64,000 nucleotides of DNA from CAVVEQ01 sp963828855 (GTDB lineage: Bacteria; Chloroflexota; Anaerolineae; Anaerolineales; Anaerolineaceae), in contig CAWHGB010000002.1 in NCBI GenBank assembly GCA_963828855.1, forward strand, positions 124,001 through 188,000, read 5' to 3'. The position numbers and the translations under genes were made by a program. Below the pieces are notes generated by a model. That model saw nothing but the letters and a program-made list of their open reading frames with translations, had not been told where the DNA came from and did no database searches. Positions 28,741 to 38,257 of this stretch are shown one piece after another. Every line of letters starts with the position of its first letter. Positions within the stretch are counted from its first letter, which is position 1.

Positions 28741-30415
28741 CTATCGACCGCCACCTGCGCAGGCACAGGCACACCCTGCACACGCACATGCACAGGCGCA
28801 GGAATGTCCACCACCACCACCGGAGCTTCCCCCGCTCGTGGATACAGGGACAGGATTGGTTTTATTTGTCACTCCACTGGTAAAGGTATTGACATTACCA
28901 ACCACACTGGAGGCCATATTCTGAGCGCCGTTGGTTACCGACGCGGCAAACGTCGCGCCGGGGAGGGAAGGAAGGCTGACCGTGCCAGAGCTGCGACCCT
29001 GGCTCAGCGTTGGGATTGATCCCCCACCGCCACCACCTTGCGAAACGGTGGATCCAAACGCGGGATCATATCCACCCCACCAGCGGGGAAGGAATACAGG
29101 CTGATTGCGAAAAACATCCTGGGTTCGGTTTTCATAGTTTTGGTCTGCCATGGTCCAATCCATGACCTCATCAAAACGTTGTGATTTGACTTCAGGTGTA
29201 TCCGCAGCATCGACCATCGCCCAGGCTTTATTGATGATGTCCTTGTAGAAATCTATCGTCTCCTTACGGCTGAACCCCTTCATTTTTTCAGAAACTATCT
29301 TTACAAGATTGATCATCATATCCTGTAGACCCTCCTTTCTGGTCTTTCAGGTCTGATTTGCCCATCGCGGTAAGGAAATCTATTTCATAAGGATAAAGAC
29401 CTTTAGGGAGAGGTTCTGTTATCTTTAATTTCAATGGGTCCTTGGTGGTGACTTGTGCGGCTTCCTTTTTAATCGTCGAGAATAAGGTCATCATGAGGAT
29501 CTTATCCATCGGTTCTTCCATCAGAATCGCTGCTTCGACCGCGGTCAAGCCTCTTTTTATCCCATGGCCTTCTATCGAGATTTTCGGTGGCAGGTATTGA
29601 AGTTTCCGCTTCTGCGCGTTCCTGATCCCGAAAATGGTGATAACAACAAAAAACGCAACGATCGCTAACGGGCAAAGGCAGGGAACGAGATCTGAAAAAT
29701 TAAAATCAATTACGGGAGGAGTCGTAATCGCACCTTCTGGAACCAAGCGGGCTGGAAAGGCAGCCCCGAAGGTATATTGATCCGAGCCGTTCGCATCCGG
29801 GCTTTGCCAGCGGTAATACACTTTTCCATCCTCGGTATACCCCGAAACTGGATCGGGAGAACCTGGCCAATTCTTCGCCTGGAAGTACCGCGGTTCCTCT
29901 GAAAGCAATCCTTTCGGAAGAACAAGGGTGACAGAGGCATTCGTGCTTCCGTGGACATAATCAGAACCAAACCAGGTCGGTGAGAATTGGAAACTTGCAT
30001 AGGGTTCTTTTTCCTGTGAGTTCGCGGTAAAGAGGATCCCCGGAATAGAATCCACGTGCATGGTCACAGTTCCTGATTCACCAGGTTGAATGGCATTGGC
30101 ACCCAGATAGAGCGAAACACCGTTGGTCATCGAATCAATGCTAGTGACAGGTTGACCGTTTATGGTGCCGGAAACGGAACCCAGGTCGAACTTCTCGTTG
30201 GGTAAACCCACATCGACATAATCGATCTCATGTGCGCCGGGTTCATTCTGAAATACCCAGGTGTAGTCGAGAGAAATGGTGCCATCTTGGTTAACAGAAA
30301 CGACCACATCCACGGTGCGCAGATTGAAACTGTACTCCTGTGCAAAAACAGGAGTAACAATCGAAGCCAGCAGGATGATCAAAACAGTGAAAACTACAAA
30401 TCGAGTTCGTTTCAT
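28741..30415 (-). CDS. DUF2207-like membrane protein ending in an alternating Cys-Ala tail (frameshift or two overlapping genes)
   Basis: A signal peptide (about residues 1-26) and a beta-rich extracellular DUF2207-type domain precede a TM helix (PLAIVAFFVVITIFGI, near residue 255). A cytoplasmic helical domain, a Gly/Ser-rich linker and the tail CACACACAGCACACAGGGR follow. Two frames cover the gene. The first runs to 29288; the second starts no later than ATG 29319. Shifting frame near 29345 gives continuous RKEGLQDMMINLVKIVSEKM, so one gene is preferred. However, AAAGGAGGG lies 12 bases before ATG 29319, so a separate 192-residue protein with 32-bp overlap is possible. Start ATG 30415 has AAAGG 7 bases upstream. 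Confidence 0.68.
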
Positions 30416-30437
30416 GGGCATACCTTTCACAGGGAAA

Positions 30438-30791
30438 CTACCATTTGGGTTCTTCTGTTAATTGATATGTGGAATTGCAGTATGGGCAGGTCACAACCGG
30501 CGCGCCGGCCACAAGTTGAACATCTTTTGGACCGAGTGTGCCACCGCAGGATTTGCACTTAAGCGTATCCATGGATACATTTCCGGGCAAATCTATATTC
30601 AAAGTTATGTTCTGATCCTTCTCGGCTGCCTTCTTCCTGGATGCCCAAAAAATTAGGCCAAAGCCAATTAATACCGAAATAATACCGATAATGATATTCC
30701 CAACCGGAGCTCCGCCACCGAAAGCTCCCCAAATAAAAAGGACACCAAAGAAAATCAGGATTGCAGCTGCAATATACGCTATGGTTTTCAT
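30438..30791 (-). CDS. Small membrane protein with C-terminal zinc ribbon
   Basis: 117 residues. Two TM helices (about 3-25 and 31-50) lead to a basic linker and a zinc-ribbon ending with CKSCGGTL and CPYCNSTYQL (two CxxC pairs). The function is unknown. GGAGG lies 5 bases before the ATG. As first gene of the operon, 22 bp before the DUF2207-like gene, it may form a membrane complex with it. Similar short two-TM zinc-ribbon proteins are common and poorly characterised. Confidence 0.75.
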   Translation of the reverse strand: MKTIAYIAAAILIFFGVLFIWGAFGGGAPVGNIIIGIISVLIGFGLIFWASRKKAAEKDQNITLNIDLPGNVSMDTLKCKSCGGTLGPKDVQLVAGAPVVTCPYCNSTYQLTEEPKW

Positions 30792-30816
30792 TATTCCTCC
30801 GTATGGATCAATCTAT

Positions 30817-30846
30817 AGTTTAGCATTTTTTTATAGTTTATATCAA
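30817..30846 (-). promoter_or_regulatory. Candidate promoter of the radical-SAM operon
   Basis: TTGATA (30846-30841), 18-base spacer, TAAACT (30822-30817) on the minus strand, 26 bases before the zinc-ribbon gene. The -10 is weak. The gap is AT-rich and shared with the divergent ligA promoter. Confidence 0.35.
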
Positions 30847-30884
30847 TTTATTATCTACGGGTAAAAATTGAGATCGTTTCTGAC

Positions 30885-30890
30885 TATAAT
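30885..30890 (+). promoter_or_regulatory. -10 box of ligA, leaderless-type spacing
   Basis: TATAAT followed by six bases (TATTGC) and the ligA ATG. No -35 is evident and there is no Shine-Dalgarno sequence between, consistent with a leaderless mRNA. Confidence 0.5.
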
Positions 30891-30896
30891 TATTGC

Positions 30897-32922
30897 ATGA
30901 ATGACTCAATGATTCGACAAAGACTTGAGCAGTTGAAGAATGAAATCAACCTGCACAACTACCGATACTATGTTCTGGATAATCCACTGATCAGTGATCT
31001 GGAATATGACAGGTTGATGAATGCGCTAAAAGAAATCGAAAACGAACATCCGGAACTTGTCACTCCAGATTCTCCGACCCAACGGCTGATTAACCAGGTT
31101 GCTGAAAAATTCACAAAAACTGAACACCCAAAACCCATTCTAAGTCTGGCAAATTCTTTTTCTGATCAGGATATTTTTGAGTGGTATGAGCGAATATCCA
31201 GGATCGATCCAAGGGTAAGAACATGCCAATTCGTTATGGAACCTAAAATTGATGGACTGACTGTCATTCTACATTATGAAAATGGTATTTTTATCAAGGG
31301 GGCTACCAGGGGAGATGGTTTGATCGGTGAGGACATAACCACCAATCTAAAAACAATAAAAACCATCCCACTACGTATTCCTGTAAATCCGTCCAACGAT
31401 CTTGCCCCTGAAAGCCTTATTGTGAGGGGGGAAGTATTCATCGAAAAAAAGGATTTCGAATTATTAAATAGACAACTTGAGGAATGTGGCGAAAAAACCT
31501 ACCAGAATCCGAGAAATACCGCCGCAGGATCCTTGCGCCAGCTCGATCCACGATTGACTTCCGAAAGGCCTTTGAAGGTTCTTTGTTATTCAATAGTATC
31601 CAGCTCTGCGAGAGAAGCTACGAGTCAATGGAGGGTACTAAAGAGTTTAGAGGAGTTTGGTTTCCCGGTACCCGATAATTCAATACACAAAGAGACTATT
31701 CAGCAGGTAATTAATGATCTTGGCAATTGGACAGATCATCGGGACTCTCTACCCTACGAGGTGGATGGCGTTGTGATAAAAATTGATGATCTATCCCTGT
31801 CAGAATCCCTGGGAGTGGTTGGCAAAGATCCGCGCGGGGCAATTGCATACAAATTTCCTGCCAGGGAAGTAACCACAAATCTGAATGATATTGGCGTAAA
31901 TATCGGTAGAACAGGCGTATTAACCCCATATGCAATCCTGGAACCGGTTGAAGTCGGTGGCGTGGTTGTAAAGCAGGCTACCTTGCATAATTTTGATTAC
32001 ATAAAAGAAAAAGATATTCGAATTGGAGATAGAGTTCTATTAAAAAGAGCTGGCGATGTCATCCCGTATGTTATCGGGCCGATCATCGATCTTCGATCTG
32101 GAAAGGAAGAGATTTTTCAAATTCCCAAGAAATGTCCTGCCTGCGGAGAGCCCGTTGAGCATTTTCAGGGCGAGGTGGCATGGTATTGTGTTAATTCCGC
32201 CTGTCCTGCCCAATTGATCCGGAATATTGAGCATTTTGTTTCCCGAAGTGCCATGGATATCGAAGGGCTTGGAATAAAGATCGTTGAGCAATTGATCCAA
32301 GCAGGGGTGATAAGGGATGCAGCAGATTTATACACACTTCAATCGGCCGATCTGTTGAAATTGGAAGGATTTGCTGAAAAGAAAGCAGAGAATTTAATAT
32401 CCGCCATCGCGAACTCGAAAAATCAATCACTTTCAAGGTTTTTATTTGCTCTTGGTATCAAAGGCGTCGGTGAGGTCCTTGCCGCAGACCTTGCGAAGCG
32501 ATACAAAGATCTTGACACGATTTCCAGTCTATCCCTTACAGAAATTCAGGAAACGGAGGGTGTAGGTCCGAATATTGCTTTTGCAATTATCGAATGGTTT
32601 AGAGCGCAAAAGAACCAGGTTTTATTATTGAAATTTCGGGATTGTGGGATCTGGCCGGTAGAGACATCTGGAAAAACTGAAGGGGAAAGTAATGCGCTTG
32701 CGGGTAAAACATTTGTCATTACTGGAACGCTTGAAGGTTTTTCGCGTGAAGAAGTCAAAGCAATGATTCAAAATGCGGGAGGAAAGGTGAGCGATAGTGT
32801 CAGCTCGAAAACCGACTTCCTCGTCCTTGGAGAGAATCCAGGATCAAAATTTGAAAAAGCTAAAGAAATGCGCATAGCCATTATTTCTAATTGATGAGCT
32901 ACAAGAATATATCGATAAATAG
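30897..32922 (+). CDS. ligA: NAD-dependent DNA ligase LigA (late frameshift)
   Basis: Seals nicks in replication and repair. Domain Ia and the adenylation domain contain the active-site KIDG (in MEPKIDGLTV, near residue 118). The OB fold, the four-Cys zinc finger (CPACGEP ... CVNSACPAQL), helix-hairpin-helix repeats and a C-terminal BRCT domain (LAGKTFVITGTLEGFSREE) follow. The frame ends at 32894, but removing one A near 32889 continues as IDELQEYIDK to TAG 32922, the expected BRCT end. It starts at ATG 30897; a second ATG is four codons in. Confidence 0.95.
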
Positions 32923-32930
32923 AATAATTT

Positions 32931-34128
32931 ATGAATCCTCCCAGGCTTATCCTAAGGCCAAACCGAGAAAAATCTGTCATCCGACATCACCCCTGGATTT
33001 TTTCCGGAGCGATCGAGAGCGTTTCTGATAACACAGCAACAGGCCAAACAGTTGCTATTCATAACAACAAAGGAGAATTTCTAGCGTGGGGCGCTTATAA
33101 CCCGAATTCTCAAATTGCTTGCAGAATATGGTCGTGGGATGAAAACGACATTATTGATGATGAATTCATAAAGCGGAAGATCCTCACAGCTTTTGGATAT
33201 CGAAAAAATTCCTTTTCTACAAAGATCACAAATTCTTATCGCACCTTTTTTTCAGAGTCGGATGGCATTCCAGGTTTGGTCATTGACTTATACGATAATC
33301 ACCTGGTCCTTCAAATCACATCTGCGAGCGCCGAATTTTGGCGAAATGCGATCATTGAAACCTGCCGGGCTATTCCAGGTGTTGATCACTGCTTCGAAAG
33401 ATCAGAAAGTGAAATGCGGAAAAAGGAAGGATTACTTCCCAAGGAGGGGGTGATTTTTGGCACAAAACCGGATAATCCAATCGAAATCACCGAATGGGAT
33501 ATTCATTACCTGGTGGATATCACGAAGGGCCAGAAAACCGGCTTCTTCTTGGATCAGCGACAGAACCGGAAAAAAGTCCAGCCTTATGCAAAAAATGGAC
33601 GTATCTTAAATTGCTTCAGTTACACAGGTGGGTTCAGCTTGAATGCATTCGTTGGGGGAGCTTCAGAAATCATATCAATTGATTCCTCACTTGAAGCGAA
33701 TCAATGCGCTCGAGAAAATTGGGTTTTAAATTCATTCCCAATCGAACAATATTCCTGTATCGAACGGAGATGTTTTTCAAGAACTCAGGAAATTTCGTGA
33801 CCACGGAGATAAATTCGATTTCATCATTCTTGATCCACCAAAATTTGCACCGACGTACAGTTCCATTCCCAAAGCAACCCGGGCTTATAAGGATATTAAC
33901 TTATTGGCTTTCAAATTGCTAAATCCTGGGGGAATTCTCTTTACTTTCTCCTGCTCCGGAGGGATCGAACCTGATCTATTCCAAAAGATTGTTCAGGGAG
34001 CAGCACTGGATTCAAAACGGGAAGTAATCATTCTGGAAAAACTTCGGCAGGATATCGACCATCCTGTACCCCTTAATTTTCCTGAAGCAGAATACCTGAA
34101 GGGTTTGATCTGCAGAGTCGTTGAATAG
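32931..34128 (+). CDS. Class I SAM-dependent rRNA methyltransferase, RlmI-like (one frameshift)
   Basis: Probable 23S rRNA m5C methyltransferase. An N-terminal PUA domain (LRPNREKSVIRHHPWIFSGAI, residues 7-27) is followed by the RlmI-type linker with GIPGLVIDLYD and KTGFFLDQRQNR, and SAM motif LNCFSYTGGFSLNA. After the frameshift near 33762, the catalytic-region ILDPPKFAP and the ending YLKGLICRVVE are found. One base restores GDVFQELRKFRDHG. It is eight bases after ligA and ends just before a terminator. The residue modified is inferred from the family only. Confidence 0.88.
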
Positions 34129-34129
34129 C

Positions 34130-34156
34130 AAAATGCCAGGAAGTCCCTGGCATTTT
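34130..34156. terminator. Bidirectional terminator between the RlmI-like gene and ssrA
   Basis: Perfect 11-bp stem (AAAATGCCAGG with CCTGGCATTTT) and a five-base loop, with A/T flanks giving a T-run on both strands. It can stop the RlmI-like gene on + and ssrA on -. Confidence 0.85.
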
Positions 34157-34160
34157 CTAG

Positions 34161-34552
34161 TGGAGATGGCGGGAATTGAACCCGCGTCCGAAAGATTAGA
34201 TCTCCAGATATCTACGAGCGTAGTTGATCTTGAATCTCACCGGTTTCACCATGATCGACAGAACGAGAAACCGGCCAGCCGCATGGACCCGAAAGTCCTC
34301 TTTCGTGCAGAATACGGCAGGCTGCACGGCACCAGTGCTTTGTGACGCCCGACCCTTTTACCGGCACAGGAGCGGAAAAGGCGGACGTGACCTCACGAGG
34401 AGATCATTTGCGCTCTATCTGGCTTATGCAGCCAGGGGGAGAGCAGCATATTGAGTGCGGTTGGCACTTAAGTTTTGTGCTGATTTATCGAGTTCGGCAC
34501 CTCTCGGCTCGCAATCCGGGACCAGCCTCCTCCGTCGAAGCCTGTCATCCCC
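34161..34552 (-). ncRNA. ssrA: Transfer-messenger RNA (tmRNA)
   Basis: Rescues stalled ribosomes by trans-translation. The 5' end GGGGATGACAGGCTTCGACGG and the 3' end, with T-arm GGGTTCAATTCCC and acceptor CATCTCC, are diagnostic; they pair as a tRNA-Ala-like acceptor (one G-T). The tag reading frame 34465-34424 reads ANRTQYAALPLAA then TAA. The length of about 392 nt is normal for one-piece tmRNA. No CCA is encoded. It has its own promoter and ends at a strong bidirectional terminator. Confidence 0.95.
34424..34465 (-). other. tmRNA proteolysis tag reading frame
   Basis: 13 codons plus stop, ANRTQYAALPLAA. The end (LPLAA) is a variant of the usual YALAA degron, so ClpXP should still recognise the AA terminus. 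Confidence 0.88.
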
Positions 34553-34562
34553 AGATAATTTG

Positions 34563-34591
34563 ATTGTATGCCATAATTGGAGAAACTTCAA
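34563..34591 (-). promoter_or_regulatory. ssrA promoter
   Basis: TTGAAG (-35), exactly 17 bases, TACAAT (-10), ten bases before the tmRNA 5' end. It sits between tRNA-Val and ssrA. Confidence 0.75.
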
Positions 34592-34597
34592 GGTGAG

Positions 34598-34671
34598 TGG
34601 GCGGGACAGGACTCGAACCTGCGACCCCAGCTGTGTAAAAGCTGTGCTCTAACCAACTGAGCTACCCGCCC
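34598..34671 (-). tRNA. tRNA-Val(TAC)
   Basis: Acceptor GGGCGGG pairs with CCCGCCC. The D-arm is GCTCAGTTGGTTAGAGC. Anticodon stem CAGCT/AGCTG encloses TTTACAC (anticodon TAC). The T-loop is TTCGAGT and the discriminator A. A TATAAT lies 11 bases upstream on the minus strand. It is in tandem with ssrA. Confidence 0.93.
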
Positions 34672-34731
34672 GGTGTACTTAATTATAACTCATGCGATCG
34701 TAACTTAGAAGAATTATCCGGGAGCTCCTTA

Positions 34732-35497
34732 ATGCAATATGTAAGATTTCAACCCAAGAACAATCCGATTTCCTATGGATGGATGCGGGAAAATGAAATT
34801 GGATTAATCTCAGGCGATCTTTTTGGTGATTATCGTCGTTTGGAATCCTATACGCCATTGGATCTGTCCAAGCTACTGGCTCCAGTTTTGCCTGGAAAGA
34901 TCATTGGAGTAGGCAGGAATTATCGCGAGCATGCGGCGGAACAGGGAGTGGAAGTGCCGGAAATTCCACTTGATTTTCCTGAAACCTCCCTCCAGTGTGA
35001 TCGGACCGGATGATTCGATCGAGATACCCCCGCAATCGAAAGAAGTGGTGCATGAAGCTGAACTTGCGCTGGTGATCGGAAAAAAGGGACGTTGGATTCA
35101 TCCGGAGGAAGCGCCAATTTCATCTTTGGATATTGTGTCGGAAATGACGTAACCGCCCGGGATCTTACAACGAAGAGATGGGCAGTGGACACGGGGAAAA
35201 GGATTTGACACTTTTTGCTGCCTTGGTCCCTGGATTGAAACAGATTTGGATGTGGCTGATGCGCTGGTTACCTGCCGGGTAAATGGAGAGCTTCGTCAAA
35301 TGGCTTCTACAAGGGAAATGGTTTTTTCCATTCCGCAATTGATTGCTTACATTTCATCTATTATGACTCTGGAACCAGGCGATGTGATCTTAACGGGAAC
35401 GCCGGCCGGCTCTGGCCCATTAAAATCAGGTGATCTGGTTGAAGTGAGCGTGGATGGCATTGGTGCCATGACGAATCAGGTCATCGACTTCGAGTGA
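34732..35497 (+). CDS. Fumarylacetoacetate hydrolase (FAH) family protein (about three frameshifts)
   Basis: Likely a metal-dependent hydrolase, isomerase or decarboxylase acting on a 2-oxo acid. Restoring frames near 34973, 35140 and 35165 gives the family order KIIGVGRNYREHAAE, FLKPPSSVIGPDD, HEAELALVIGKKGR, GNDVTARDL, QRRDGQWTRGKGFDTFCCLGPWI and PGDVILTGTPAGSGPL. The metal-binding E..E..D arrangement is present (E in HEAELA, D in GNDV). A few residues before GNDVTARDL seem missing even after repair, so there may be a larger local gap. Substrate not deducible. Confidence 0.8.
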
Positions 35498-35510
35498 AAA
35501 AAAACCGGCA

Positions 35511-35519
35511 TGGTATAAT
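35511..35519 (+). promoter_or_regulatory. Extended -10 promoter of yebC
   Basis: TGGTATAAT (TGnTATAAT form) 45 bases upstream of the yebC ATG, with no clear -35, as expected for extended -10 promoters. Confidence 0.5.
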
Positions 35520-35563
35520 TTTAATTTAGTGTGTGAAAATACATAATAATGTGAGGACTCCAT

Positions 35564-36319
35564 ATGTCAGGACATTCCAAGTGGGCTACGATCAAGCGAA
35601 AAAAAGGCGCAGCAGATGCCAAACGGGGGCAGACGTTTACCCGTCTCACCCGCGAAATCGTGATGTCTGCCAGGGAAGGTGGAGCGGACACTGACAGTAA
35701 TTTCCGATTAAGAATTGCGGTTGAAAAAGCCCGCGCAGAAAACATGCCTAAAGATAATATCGAACGGGCAATAAAACGCGGTACGGGCGAGAGCAAGGAC
35801 GGCGAAGTATTTGAGCAAATTACCTATGAAGGTTATGGCCCAAACGGTGTCGCAATGATGATCGAGTGTGTCACAGAGAATAAGAATCGAACTGTGGCGG
35901 AGGTAAGGCACGCGCTGACCCGCGCGGGTGGAAACCTTGGAGAAACTGGATCGGTCGGTTGGCAATTTAAACGTATGGCTTATTTTGCGATTCCCGCGAA
36001 AAAATACGATTTTGATAAAGTGTTTGAGATTGCTATTGACGGAAACGCGGAAGATTGCTCAACAGATGGCGAAACCATCGAAATTCTTGCATCGGTTGAA
36101 AATTTCAAAATCCTGAGCGATAAATTACTACAGAATAAAATCCAACCGGAAGATGCCGAGCTACGCATGCTACCAAACCAGGAGATGGAGTTAAGTGTAG
36201 GGGATACACTCCAGGTGATGCGTACAATCGATGGTTTGGAGGAGCTTGATGATGTCCAAAATGTCTTCTCGAATCTGAAAATCAGCGACGAGGCAATGGC
36301 AGCCCTGGATGCGGAATAG
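35564..36319 (+). CDS. yebC: YebC/PmpR-TACO1 family protein
   Basis: DNA-binding or translation-associated factor; family members help ribosomes through proline stretches or act as regulators. The 251-residue product begins with the hallmark GHSKWATIKRKKGAADAKRGQTFTRLTREI and has ENKNRTVAEVRHALTRAGGNLGETGSVGW-type central sequence. GTGAGGA lies before the ATG. It starts a group yebC-ruvC-trmH-ruvA; the association with ruvC and ruvA is widespread in bacteria. Confidence 0.95.
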   Translation: MSGHSKWATIKRKKGAADAKRGQTFTRLTREIVMSAREGGADTDSNFRLRIAVEKARAENMPKDNIERAIKRGTGESKDGEVFEQITYEGYGPNGVAMMIECVTENKNRTVAEVRHALTRAGGNLGETGSVGWQFKRMAYFAIPAKKYDFDKVFEIAIDGNAEDCSTDGETIEILASVENFKILSDKLLQNKIQPEDAELRMLPNQEMELSVGDTLQVMRTIDGLEELDDVQNVFSNLKISDEAMAALDAE

Positions 36320-36322
36320 ATC

Positions 36323-36819
36323 ATGCTCGCTCTCGGGGTGGACCCTGGAACCGCGATCACCGGTTACGGGCTTGTATCTGAAACTGATGACGGGCGATTA
36401 ATTGCCATAGACTACGGGGTCATCCGAACATCACAGGATGAAACCGCTGGAAAAAGACTGAGTCGGGTTGTATTCCAGGTTGAAAGAAATCATATGATCT
36501 CCACCATCCTGATTGCGGGGCGGTGGAGAAACTTTTTTTTCAGCGGAATGTGACCACCGCGCTATCAGTAGGCCAGGCTCGAGGCGTCGTCCTCCTGGCT
36601 TTGGCGGAATTTAATGTATCCATAGCTGAATATACACCTATGGAAGTTAAACAAGCTGTCTGCGGGTATGGTGGTGCAGGGAAAAGCCAGATCCAGCAAA
36701 TGGTAAAAATTTTACTGGGATTGGATAAAATCCCACAGCCGGATGACGCAGCCGATGCTCTGGCTGTTGCTATTTGTCATATCAATAGTGCAAAAGTCGC
36801 TTCCATTGGATTCAAATGA
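36323..36819 (+). CDS. ruvC: Holliday junction endonuclease RuvC (two frameshifts)
   Basis: Resolves Holliday junctions with RuvAB. The N-terminus LALGVDPGTAITGYG holds the first catalytic Asp. The frame then breaks near 36471 (CGGG) and 36489 (AAA); restored, it reads LYSRLKE and then DLHHPDCGAVEKLFFQRNVTTALSVGQARGV, with the catalytic Glu in VEKLFF. The end DDAADALAVAICH carries the remaining acidic ligands. It follows yebC by three bases and overlaps the trmH start (ATGA). Confidence 0.92.
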
Positions 36820-37632
36820 TCACAAGCAGGTCGAATCCACATGTCAAGTTAGTTAAAAACCTGCGAAGTGACAAAATTCGCAAAGAAACCGGTTTATTTT
36901 TTGTGGAGGGGATCAAGCTGGTAGGGGATGCTGTCGCTTCAGGTTGGATATTTAAATTCCCTCATTTATTCGCCTGAATTATTGAAAAGTGAATTTGCGC
37001 TAAAGATCATAGAAAAATCAAATAACTCAAATCTGGAAACCATTGAGGTCAATTCGGAAATTTTTCGATACCTATCTGAAAAAGATGGACCTCAAGGGAT
37101 CGGCGCGATTGTCCAACAGGAATATCATTCACTACAAACCATCTCAGAAAATGGGGGAATCTGGATCGGACTGGATTCCGTTCAGGATCCAGGAAATCTT
37201 GGAACAATCATCAGAACTGCTGATTCAGCGGGAGCCAACGGAATTGTTTTAATTGGCAACTGTACGGATCCATATTCTCCTGAGTCAGTCCGGGCGAGTA
37301 TGGGCGCAATTTTTTCGGTAAAAATGATCCGGGCAGATCAAAAGTCATTTATTAATTGGCATGTGCAGTATCCCATAACCATGATTGGCAGCTCCGATAA
37401 GGGTAGTGATAATTACAAAACGCCTGGTTATAAAAAGGATATGCTTTTATTAATGGGCAGTGAGCAAAAGGGGTTAAATCTCGATTTACTGAATCTTTGT
37501 GAAAAGACAGTTTTTATCCCAATGCGAGGCACATCGGATTCGTTAAATCTGGCTGTCGCCACAGGGATAATCCTGTACGAATTAATGTCCCAGTTGGACA
37601 TTCAAGAACCTGGAGATGGAGGCAAGAGATGA
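36816..37632 (+). CDS. TrmH/SpoU family RNA 2'-O-methyltransferase (one frameshift)
   Basis: Methylates a ribose in rRNA or tRNA. The start is ATG 36816, overlapping the ruvC stop. The N-terminal part (NPHVKLVKNLRSDKIRKETG, then FFVEGIKLV) is the substrate-binding domain. After a frameshift near 36955 (TTTAAA) the SPOUT domain follows: WIGLDSVQDPGNLGTIIRTADSAG (motif 1), GSEQKGLN (motif 2) and IPMRGTSDSLNLAVATGI (motif 3). The trefoil knot is expected. The exact target is not deducible. Confidence 0.9.
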
Positions 37633-38207
37633 TCGCTTCAATCCATGGCGAGACTATAAAAATCGATGCGGATGGATTGGTACTGAATATCAGCGGGATG
37701 GGTTTTAAGGTCTTGGTACCCGACGCCACCAGGATGAAAACAAATCCCGGAGATAGGATTTTTCTCTTTACTCACCTTATTGTCCGGGAAGAACTGCTTG
37801 CGCTCTATGGATTTGAAACCGAGGACGAGCGGGATATCTTTGTTCAGCTCCTGGGAGTGAACGGGGTCGGACCAAGAATCGCGCTTGCAATGCTTTCCAG
37901 CCTCACAGTGGATACAATCCGCAAGGCAGTGCTGAGCGAGCAGCCAGCGTTATTGAGCCGGGTGCCGGGTGTGGGTAACAAGACCGCGCAAAAAATCATT
38001 CTGTACCTCCAAGGTAAAATCCATGCCGAACCCGGTCTGATGGAGACAATGTCCATCAAAGATATGGATGGTGAAGTGATCGAAGCTTTAACAGGATTGG
38101 GATATTCAGTTATCGAAGCTCAGGCTGCGCTGCAATCCATCCCCAAAGGTACCCCGGAAGACCTGGAAACACGGTTGCGACTAGCCCTTCAATATTTTTC
38201 AACTTGA
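37629..38207 (+). CDS. ruvA: Holliday junction branch migration protein RuvA
   Basis: Binds four-way junctions and recruits RuvB. The 192-residue product has the N-terminal OB fold (MIASIHGETIKIDADGLVLNI) and LLGVNGVGPRIALAMLS plus VPGVGNKTAQKII, the two helix-hairpin-helix motifs. The C-terminal domain III (VIEALTGLGYSVIEAQAAL) binds RuvB. No ruvB is in the window. It overlaps the preceding methyltransferase (ATGA). The atpA gene begins 50 bp downstream. Confidence 0.95.
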   Translation: MIASIHGETIKIDADGLVLNISGMGFKVLVPDATRMKTNPGDRIFLFTHLIVREELLALYGFETEDERDIFVQLLGVNGVGPRIALAMLSSLTVDTIRKAVLSEQPALLSRVPGVGNKTAQKIILYLQGKIHAEPGLMETMSIKDMDGEVIEALTGLGYSVIEAQAALQSIPKGTPEDLETRLRLALQYFST

Positions 38208-38257
38208 CGGTTATAATTCGAAACTTCGAAAATCGACTCATTTCTCCAGGAGGTTTG

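Noticed and set aside
34121..34652. Several + strand open frames of 65-75 codons
   Set aside because: They cross tmRNA and tRNA-Val on the opposite strand and have no coding character.
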